Shown in pieces: positions 55,041 through 64,000 of a stretch of 64,000 nt of DNA. The DNA lies in contig NC_084793.1 in assembly GCF_963169125.1 (NCBI RefSeq), positions 98,165,071 to 98,229,070 on the forward strand. The letters run 5' to 3'. This DNA comes from Humulus lupulus (Eukaryota; Streptophyta; Magnoliopsida; Rosales; Cannabaceae). Below the pieces are notes generated by a model. The model was given only the letters and a program-made list of their open reading frames with translations. It was not told where the DNA came from and did no database searches. Numbering within the stretch: the stretch's first letter is position 1; every line of letters begins with the position of its first letter. A program made the position numbers and the translations under genes.

Positions 55041-56215
55041 ATGTCGCTACGAAGGTCTGCACGCACGAACGGCAACACCCCTAGCACAGCCAACAAGATA
55101 AATGAAGCCCTTCTCGTCTGAAGAAGGGGAACGCGTGCTACCAATGATGATGCCAATAGAAATGAACCACCTCTTGTGGACAACACCGCTGAGATTGTCT
55201 GACTACGTCAACAAGTGGAAGAACTACTGTAGCAACAACGACAACAACCGCAACCTCAGCCACAGCCTCATCCAGCTGCTCAAGCACCCCATCAAGTAGG
55301 ATATCAGTATGGGGGATGGTTGGTGGCAAACTTTGCGCCTTATCCAGCTTAGTACATAGAGCCAATCTACGAGTGTTTCCGTAAGCATCACGCTCCAAAC
55401 TTTGAAAGGACAATCAAACCCTTTGAGGCTGAAGAATGGCTCAAGAATGTAAAGTCGATCCTAGCATATATGAACCTCGGCAACACAAATCGCATATCCA
55501 GCGTTTCTTCTCTTCTGAAAAAGGATGCTAGAATTTGGTGGGATTTAGTACAGCAAACTCATGATGTCGCCACCATGACTTGGACTAGATTTGTGGAGCT
55601 ATTTCACAAAAAGTATTACAACTCTGTTGTTATTGCTACGAAGGTGGAAGAGTTTGTGGTGCCAGTCTGAAGCAGGGCAATTTTACGGTAGTCGAGTACG
55701 CTCGACAATTTGATCGGTTAGCCAAGTTTGCACCATAGTTAGTTCCAACCAATTTCTTGAGGGTTACTAAGTTCACCAGGGGAGTCAAACCCAAGATTGA
55801 GCTCGGAGTCAAGCTTGCAAGTCCTGGAACCACTTCTTACGCCAATGCTCTAGAAACGACTATAGAGGTGGAACGACTCCACCAGCAAGTCTGAACCCAA
55901 GCAGTAAAATCAGACTCGGAGTGGTCGAAACCACAACAACAACCACCAGCATAAGAATAATGGCCAGAAAAGGAAGCATCCTGATAGTAAGCAGGCCGAC
56001 AATGACAAAAGAGCATGGACAAATAATGGAACTAATAGGTCGGGTTATGTAGAATACCTGCGGTGCTCCAAGTGCCAGAAAAGACATCCTGGGGAGTGTC
56101 GTGCAAACATCAAAGGTTGTTACAACTGTGGCCAAAAAGGTCATCGAAAGAAGGAATGTCCAAAGCTCAAACAAGAAGAAAAGAGGGACAACAAGATCGT
56201 TCCATCCAGAGTCTT
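55041..56215 (+). pseudogene. gag of T with two zinc knuckles
   Basis: Starts MSLRRSARTNGNTPSTANK. Capsid region: FRKHHAPNFERTIKPFEAEE, SSLLKKDARIWWDLVQQT and WTRFVELFHKKYYNSVVIAT, then VEYARQFDRLAKFAP. Knuckles CSKCQKRHPGEC and CYNCGQKGHRKKECP lie at about 56065-56165. This is the Tekay/Del Gag pattern. Stops at several Gln/Trp-like positions (near 55119, 55200, 55230 and 55350) and a frameshift near 55665. Confidence 0.82.
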
Positions 56216-56610
56216 TGCCTTGACCCAAGGAGAAGCCGAAGCTAGTAACAAAGTGGTCACAGGTCAGATTCCTATCCTCGATAATATATGTTCAGTATTG
56301 TTTGATTTGGGAGCAACACACTCGTGTATCTCATTAGGAATGATAGAGAAATTAGACAAACCTTGTGAAAGATTTAGAACTAGGTTTGTGACAGAATTTC
56401 CTTCGGGCGAAGTAGTCCTATCATCACGAATAGTACGAGGAGAACCGATCAAAATCGAGGGCACAGAACAAGAATGAGACCTGATAGAGCTAGAAATCAA
56501 AGACTTCAACGTAATACTGGACATGGATTGGCTAGCAAGGCATGGCGCAACCATCGACTGTAGACGTAAGCAAGTGACATTTGAAACTCCTGACAGTTAG
56601 AAATTATGTT
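56216..56610 (+). pseudogene. Protease of T
   Basis: ILDNICSVLFDLGATHSCIS with active-site variant DLGAT (usual DSGAT), then VRGEPIKIEG and FNVILDMDWLARHGATIDC. A stop at about 56475 divides it, and another stop at about 56598 lies before RT. Confidence 0.78.
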
Positions 56611-57945
56611 TTATGGGAAAGTTTTCAAGACTACAGACACAACTTATCTCATCTCTCAAAGCTCAGAAGATGATAGACAAAGGATGTCACACATTCTTAT
56701 CAAGCCTCACAGATATGGTAAAAGAACCACCACTAAAGGTTGGAGACGTCTGCGTTATAAAGGAATTTCCAGAGATATTTCCTGACGACTTACCAGGTTT
56801 ACCGCCTACTCGGGAAATTGACTTCACAATAGAAATAGTACCGGGAACCAAGCCTATCTCAAAGGCACCATACCAGATGGAACCTACAGAACTCAAGGAG
56901 TTAAAAATGCAGTTGCAAGAACTCTTAGATTTGGGTTTCATCAGACCAAGCCATTCGCCATGGGGAGCACCAGTTCTATCTGTGAAGAAGAAGGATGGAA
57001 GCATGCAGATGTGTATCGATTACCGAGAGCTGAACAAGGTGACAATTAAGAATAAGTACCCGCTACCCTGGATCGACGACTTATTTGATCAACTCCTAGG
57101 AGCGACCATGTTTTCTAAGATTGATCTACGGTCTGGTTATCATCAGCTCAAGGTATGAGAAGAGGATATACCAAAGATAGCTTTTAGAATTTGATATGGA
57201 CATTACAAGTTTCTAGTTATGTCTTTTGGTCTTACCAACGCTCCAACCGCATTTATGGATTTAATGAATATGGTCTTCAAGGATTACTTGGACAAATTCA
57301 TCGTAGTGTTCATTGAAGATATTTTGGTGTACTCCAAGGACGAAGTCGAGCACGAGGAACATTTAAGATTGACTATGCTGCGACTGAAGGAGCATCAACT
57401 TTACGCTAAGTTCAAGAAATGTGAATTTTGGCTTTCACAAGTAGCGTTCCTCGGCCATATAGTATCCAAAGACGGAGTCGCAGTAGACCCAGCTAAGATA
57501 GAGGCTGTGAAGGATTGGCAAAGACCTAAAAATGCGGCAGAGGTTAGAAGTTTTCCCGGGCTAGCAGGCTATTATCTGAAATTTGTAGAAGGCTTTTCTA
57601 AGATAGCCACTCTGCTTACCAACCTGACCTGGAAACATCAAAAGTTCAACTGGACGGATAGATGTCAAGAGAGCTTCCAGTTGCTCAAGGATAAATTATG
57701 CTCCGCACCAATACTTTGTGTACCGACACCCAACGGCAAGTTTGTAGTATATTGTGATGCATCAAAGCAAGGTTTGGGTTGTGTGCTGATGCAAAATGAC
57801 AAAGTGATAGCCTATGCCTCAAGAAAGCTGAAGGAATACAAGCAATGTTATCCAACACACGATATGGAGTTGGCAGCGGTGGTCTTCGCATTGAAAATCT
57901 AGCGCCACTATCTTTATGGAGAATAGTGTGAGATTTATACGGACC
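56611..57945 (+). pseudogene. Reverse transcriptase and partial RNase H of T
   Basis: [73 protein letters not shown], then two or three stops near 57158-57195, [17 protein letters not shown] and [20 protein letters not shown]. The active site is FIED instead of FIDD. RNase [19 protein letters not shown] and [14 protein letters not shown], ending abruptly at IYTDH near 57940. No integrase follows. Confidence 0.85.
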
Positions 57946-59009
57946 ACTATCTTTCCGAGTAGCTAGTAGTAGCTTGTAGTATGTTAGTTTCTGTGGATTT
58001 TGGTTCAAACCGGGACTTAGTTGAAAACTCATAACAACAGTTATGGATTTTATAAGTTTAACCTATAGTTTAGAAATATTAATTATAACATAAGGTTTGA
58101 TTAATATTGCTAGTCCTATAAATATTGTTCGTTATAACCTAAGGTTTAGATAGAATTAATAAGAACGTGACACTTGTCACAAGCATGTTTATTAAGGATT
58201 TAAGTATTTTTTATGAATAGTTTAATTAAAAGAAAGATCTAGAAGCTCTAGAACCTTCCAGCAGCTGTTAGGATCACGTTTTTACTTAGTCAACGATGTT
58301 TAATCAATTCAAAATATGCTGAAAAAGTGCAAATACGTGTTTGATATATCAACGTATGTCGATATATCGCAGCTATAAGGGCCGATATATCACCTACGGG
58401 AGATACGGAAAACATGTCGACTTCGCACGAACGAAAGCACGAAGGCTCGAGGTAAAGGTCCAGGCGATATAGCGCCTCTAGGAGACATTTTTGAAACTTG
58501 AGGATTTAAATTTAAAATCATCCTTAACCACTTGGACTTGCTCTTGAACGATTTTGACCAAGTTTATGGCATCTGTTGAACAAAAATTCAAATCTTTTTC
58601 ATTTTATATTCATTTATTTATTCATCTTAAAAGGGGTTAGTTTCACTCCTTGAACTCTATAAATAGGACCTAGTACTCAGCCATTTCACTCATCATTCAA
58701 GCATTGTTCAGAGCCTCCAAGCTGCTAAAAGCTTTTTAATCTAAGCTTTTCTAAACACTTGGGAAGTAAGATAGAGTGTTATTTTGGTATCGAGGTGTAG
58801 ATCAAAGTCCTAGACTATTCAAGGTATTCTTATCCTCAGGTTTAGTTCATCATAGTTCTTTTATTTTCTTTCAGATCCTAACTTGGTTTTATGGCTTTTG
58901 GTTAGGTGTTTAAGTTTCTTGAAACTTAAGGTTTTCGGTAAGTTTCTATCTTGATGGTTTAGATCTCTTTTTCATCTCCATTTCTTTAGAAACTCATGAT
59001 CTTTATTGT

Positions 59010-59364
<355 letters not shown>

Positions 59365-59779
59365 ACTTATAGAAATAGTTACAGATTTTATAAGTTTAAC
59401 CTATAGTTTAGAAATATTAATTTTAACATAATGTTTAATTAATATAGCTGGTCCTAGAAATATTATTTTTTATAACCTAAGAATTATATAGAATAATTAA
59501 GAGTGTGATACTTGTCATATGCATGTTTATTTAAGGATTTAAGATGACTAATTTAATAATGGATGAATCTAGAAGCTCTAGAACCTTCCAGCAGCTGTTA
59601 GGATCACATTTTACTCAGTCAAAGTTGTTTTACCAAATTCAAAATATGTTGAAAGTGTGCAAAAATGTGTTTAAAATATCAGCGTATGCCGATATATCGT
59701 AGTTATAGGGTCGATATGTCGCCTGAGGTTGATACAACTTCGCACGAATGAAACCACGGAGGCTTGGGAATATGGGGGA

Positions 59780-59814
59780 GGCGATATATCGCCTATAGGA
59801 GGCGATATATCGGC
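59780..59814. promoter_or_regulatory. Palindrome cluster GGCGATATATCGCC in T U3
   Basis: A perfect 14-bp palindrome at 59780-59793, then TATAGGA, then GGCGATATATCGGC at 59801-59814. Related GATATATCG words lie at 58360-58395 in unit 1 and 59690-59725 in unit 2. All are upstream of the TATA boxes. A factor-binding role is inference. Confidence 0.5.
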
Positions 59815-61209
59815 TCCACACACATATTTTGGAAGCCCGTGGAATCCGAGCTTAAAACAGCCCTTAACAACCTGAACTTGCTCTTGAACATTTTGACTGA
59901 GTTCTGGGCTTCTGTTGAATCGAAAATTAAAATTTATTCATTTTATATTCGTTTATTTTTTCTTTTTAAAAGGGGTTAGTTTCACTCCTTGCACTTTATA
60001 AATAGGACCTAGTACTCAGCCATTTCATTCATTATTCAAGCATTCGTCAGAGGCTCCAAGTTGCTAAGTTATTCTAAGAGAGAAAACACTAGGGTTTGGG
60101 AATTAAAAGTTTTTCAATCTAAGTTTTATAAACACTTGGGAAGTAAGATTGAGTGTTATTTTGGTATCGATGTGTAGATCAAAGTCTTAGACTATTCAAG
60201 GTATTCTTATCCTCAGGTTTAGTTCATCATAGTTCTTTTATTTTCTTTCATTTTCTTTCAGATCCTAACTTGGCTTTATGGCTTTTGGTTAGGTGTTTAA
60301 GTTTCTTGAAACTTAAGGTTTTCGATAAGTTTCTATCTTGAAGGTTTAGATCTCTTTTTCATCTCCATTTCTTTAGAAACTCCTGATCTTTATTGTTGAT
60401 TTTAGGAGTTTTCCAATCTTGTTCTTATCTCCAATATCCCGGTTTTTGGTAAGAAAAATTGGTTAGATTATATGTGTTATGATATGTTTATATGTTATGT
60501 GCTATGTATATATGTATAAATATGTTTTGTAGTCACTTGGGACTTATAGGTTCTTAAATAGCAAATCCCAAGATTTTTCTCATTATCGTGGAGTAGAGTT
60601 ATGATTTACCCTACCTCGATTAGTAGACAGAGGACCTAGATGGGTTATCATATACTACCTTGTGATCTAACCTACCTCGATTAGTACACTGAGGACCTAG
60701 ATGGTTTTATCACATGCTACGACAATGAGTTAATGACCATTAATATTGTAGTCCTATATATATATATACGTTTTTACGTCATATGTTTTATGATATAGTC
60801 TTATGATTTATGATATATATTTTTAGTAGATTTTCCATGCTGGGCTTTAGGCTCATTCCTTTTATTTTAGATGGTGCAGGAAAATGAGCATGGAAGGCGG
60901 GTCAGATTCGTGGCAGCTTGGCATGTGTATTAGGGATGGACTGATTGAATGGACTATTGGAAGATCGAGGATGAAGTTATTTTGAGTCTTTTCAATTTAT
61001 GTATTTATTTTTCCGCAATTAGCCGTTTTGGACAATTAATTAAAGATTATATTTTCTTTATGTTTTTATGTATTAAACGATGGGATCCCGTACTATATTT
61101 TGGATTTTTAATAAAGCTCTAATATTTTATGTATATATGTATTCCAAAATAGTAGTTATGTTTAGTATTTTTTAATGGTCTGAGGTCTAGAATTAGTCAG
61201 GGCATTACA

Positions 61210-61359
61210 TTTTCCCACATGGAGCTATTTAAATTGAAAATCTTAAACAATGGTGATATTTTTAAAATAAATGGACAAAAATTAAAACCATTTTTAGAAT
61301 TAAAAACTGATGAGGTGGATGAGATTCTCCTTGAGGATCTTGTTTACCAAGCTCTTTGA
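61210..61359 (+). pseudogene. Integrase C-terminus of Athila B, resumed after T
   Basis: The plus strand gives FPHGA, IENLKNGDIFKINGQKLKPF and LELKTDEVDEILLEDLVYQA then Leu and a stop at 61357-61359. This matches the end of Athila integrase (FPHGAVEIEN..FKVNGQRLKP). Confidence 0.82.
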
Positions 61360-61686
61360 TTTCTATTGATCTTGGTAACTTGTGTTTTATTTGTTTTGTT
61401 TATTTTATGTCTGATTTAGTTTTTGTCTCTTGTATCTTTTACTCTCTTGATGATGCACCATATCAAGGTATGACTATTCTAAATTCTAAACTATTTTACT
61501 TTTCAAATTATATTTGTGTTTTAACACATTGAGGACAATGTCTAAATTAAGTTTGGGGGTAGTGAGTTTATATGGTTATTATTCTTAGGAGAGTATGTGT
61601 TTTATTGTGTTTTGTTTGAAAAAAAAATATATATGTTTTATTGTGTTTTGTAATGTTTTGTTAAAAAAAAAAAATTTGGTGATATT
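61360..61686 (+). other. Post-pol region of Athila B
   Basis: Contains CATTGAGGACAATGTCTAAA followed by TTAAGTTTGGGGGTAG (about 61531-61562), the same post-pol motif as in A at 46287-46323. It ends at the C2 insertion; ATATT at 61682-61686 is the left duplication. Confidence 0.6.
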
Positions 61687-63993
61687 TGTAATGCCCTAGA
61701 TAGCCAAGACCGCCACACTGTGTACTTATAAAGGTCCAGGACTTGTTAATCAAATCCTTTATTAAAAAACGTGCCACTGAAACCATTAATGTGCTAGGGT
61801 TAAAAGATTTTGGTCTCAAAAGATACATTTCATATAACTAAACATTTTTACACATGGGATCCCAAAACAGAACAGCGTTTAAAAGTCAGTTTACAAAATT
61901 TCCAGAGTTCAAACAACCACTAGCCACTCTAAGGGCAAAACAGATGTTTATGGTTCTCCTGTTCCTGTCTCCCCCTCAACCACGGCGGCTGAGCAGCTGA
62001 TCATGTACATTCTGCTCTCAGAGCTCTCCGAATCAGGGCTGATCAAGCTTGCCCTTGCCTTTACCTGCACCACGAAGCACCCTTGAGCCAAGGCCCAGCA
62101 AGAAAACATAACATTATATAACAAACAATGATAACAATTGAATAAACCCTTTAAGCATGTCCATACACTGAACAAACTCCATTAATCACATAGCATGTAG
62201 ATACAACCAAAGATTCAAACAATCAACACTCAGCTATTCAGCACGACAAATCCACCAATCAATAACAGCAATCAAATCACATAATAATCAGGGTCGACAC
62301 CTTAGGTCTCACCCTCTGTTTACCCCACTGACTCCGGCCTGCTTAAATCGAGCTCAGTGCATAATAAGTTGTCCTCAGCTACCAGTATCCGAGCCGCGCC
62401 CTGTGCGCTAATGTAAACTTCGGCACTCTTAGGCCGTTTGTTTAGTATTTATATGGCATAATACCATCCTTCATAAAGCATACAAAACAGGGAACCCTTA
62501 GTCCCATTATGAATCCACAACTGGGTGCAGTTTTCTTACCTTTAATTTCCAAGTGTAATGGTTACGCGAGATGCCTCTTGAGCACGATCCGTTTCCCGAG
62601 CCCCTAGCTTATACCTAGTCAAAACCAAGATAAGGGATACCATTAATAATTGTAAACATGCTTCTAGATAAGGTTCTAGTCTCCGAAACATCGAATTCCA
62701 CCAAACACGGTAGTAGATTCGATCCCGAGCACCCTAGGTTAAATTCCCATGCTTAAAATCCCCAAAACCCAAATTCCCTTAAGGGTCGCGGCTCAAGCCT
62801 CCTATGATGCGGCATTGCCCCCAAACAGGGCCCATCTAGGCTCAGAAACAGACACGGGCCGCGGCCCTACATAGACCATGCCGCAGCCCGCCCTCCATCT
62901 CCAACACCCATCAGCTTCAGAGGGTCGCGCCTTACCAAGAACTATGCCGTGGCCCGACCCCTTCGAACCCAGAAAAACCTCCATTTTTAACTCTCAAACC
63001 TCACTCAAAACCATCCAAAACCATCCCAATTATATACCACAACTATCACAAACATTCATGCATGATTTCAAAAGCTTAAGCCAACAGAAACCTACTCTAA
63101 AAACTCATCAAAACACCACTTTGATTTCTGAAACCCACACACTCAAGAATTCTAAAATCAGTCAAGAAAACACCAGAATTCAAACATTAAATCATAAATT
63201 TGAGCTTACCTTCACTGTAGAACCACTCCTCTAAGCAAATTCTGAGCTAATTCCCAAGCTTGCTGCCTTAATTTAACCTTGAAGTTAAGAACCTAAGAAC
63301 TCTTAGAATTCAGTCCCAAAACTTCATAATCAACTGATCAAAAACTGTAATTCAGTGCTTACCTTAGTTTCTAGTTAGATTCCCTATCTTCCACTGTGTT
63401 AATCCTCCAAATCCTAAGCTCAAATCACTGAATTCCCAGCTGAATTCCTTATGTTCTAGTGGTTTCTCTTGAGAGAAGAAAGGGAGAGAGAGAAAAGGTC
63501 GGTTCTTTATGTTTCCACTGAGTTCTGAGTTTTTACTTAGTCTATTCTTAGGTAATTAGGTTAATCCCGAGGCTTGGGGTGCCAGAAACGTCCCCGAGGG
63601 AAAAATGGTAAAATTCTCCAGTATTCCCACCTAAGCTTCCTAACCTCAAATATATCTCTAATTATTTATTTCCATAACCCAATAACCTAAATAACCACCC
63701 CATACCTGAAATACCCCTTGACTTGCCCAAAGTCAAGTATTAAGCTCCCATTGTGACTTTCCCGCTAACTAGCTCCCTAGGATCGCCTCAAGTCGCATGC
63801 TGCAAATTAACCCACATAATAATGTGGTTCTCACAATTATAGCATATTATCACATTTACATTCATGTAACCATACAACCATGCTTATTATATATTCACGC
63901 ATTAAACTAATAAACTCACACATAAACCAGTTATGCCCTCCCGGCACACTAATCAAGGCCCTTAAGCCATATTAGTGATTTTGGGTCGTTACA
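61687..63993 (-). repeat. 3' LTR of chromovirus C2
   Basis: Starts TGTAATGCCC and ends GGGTCGTTACA, about 2.31 kb, followed by the first 7 bases of the internal region (ACTATCC), the same as window base 1 onward. It is related to the C1 LTR at 4648-6969 but strongly diverged. The rest of C2 lies to the right of the window. A plus-strand open frame at 62878-63234 has no family features. Confidence 0.82.
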
Positions 63994-64000
63994 ACTATCC

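Overview
The window looks like pericentromeric or otherwise repeat-rich plant nuclear DNA. I found no intact host gene, rRNA, tRNA or CRISPR array. Almost all of it is nested, decayed transposable elements of lineages typical of flowering plants: Ty3/gypsy Tat/Retand-like, Athila-like and chromovirus (Tekay/Del-like) elements, a Ty1/copia-type solo LTR, an L1-type LINE, a giant foldback element and a short hairpin element. I cannot assign a species. All coordinates come from reading the sequence by eye.

Layout. 1-6969 is a minus-strand chromovirus (C1): a badly decayed internal region, a PBS, and its 2.3-kb 5' LTR; its 3' LTR lies just before base 1. 7548-9159 is a 1.6-kb foldback element with an imperfect 8-bp target duplication. 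9474-22945 is a 5'-truncated minus-strand LINE broken by a copia-type solo LTR (9631-10225, TSD GTACA) and by a complete Tat/Retand-like element R1 (11115-22763, TSD GATGG). 23053-23386 is a hairpin MITE-like unit, and 23690-24470 is a relic of another Tat/Retand-like 5' end.

From 24706 to beyond 64000 lies one plus-strand Athila-like element (B). It has been invaded three times: by a second Athila-like element A (27716-48690, TSD CCAGC), which itself contains a second Tat/Retand-like element R2 (32422-43988, TSD GTGGC); by a Tekay-like element T (about 52620-61209); and by a minus-strand chromovirus C2, whose 3' LTR (61687-63993) closes the window. The deepest nesting is B > A > R2.

How the parts work. 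R1 and R2 carry gag, protease, RT, two RNase H domains and integrase on the minus strand. On the opposite strand, between integrase and the 3' LTR, each carries a separate gene. That gene has its own TATA-like box, an intron in its 5' leader and three short GT-AG introns at identical positions and phases in both elements. It encodes a protein with a gypsy-associated conserved middle region and a coiled-coil C-terminus. Antisense extra ORFs are known from Tat/Retand elements; the conserved spliced structure is the most interesting item here. Other notable points are a 29-bp snap-back inversion inside the B integrase, small deletions that removed the catalytic residues of B RT and RNase H, and an Athila (A) whose protease ORF runs directly into an integrase tail. 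No element appears able to move by itself now. LTR pairs of A, R1 and R2 differ at roughly 3-4% of sites, so these insertions are of similar, fairly recent age, whereas C1 and the LINE are older.
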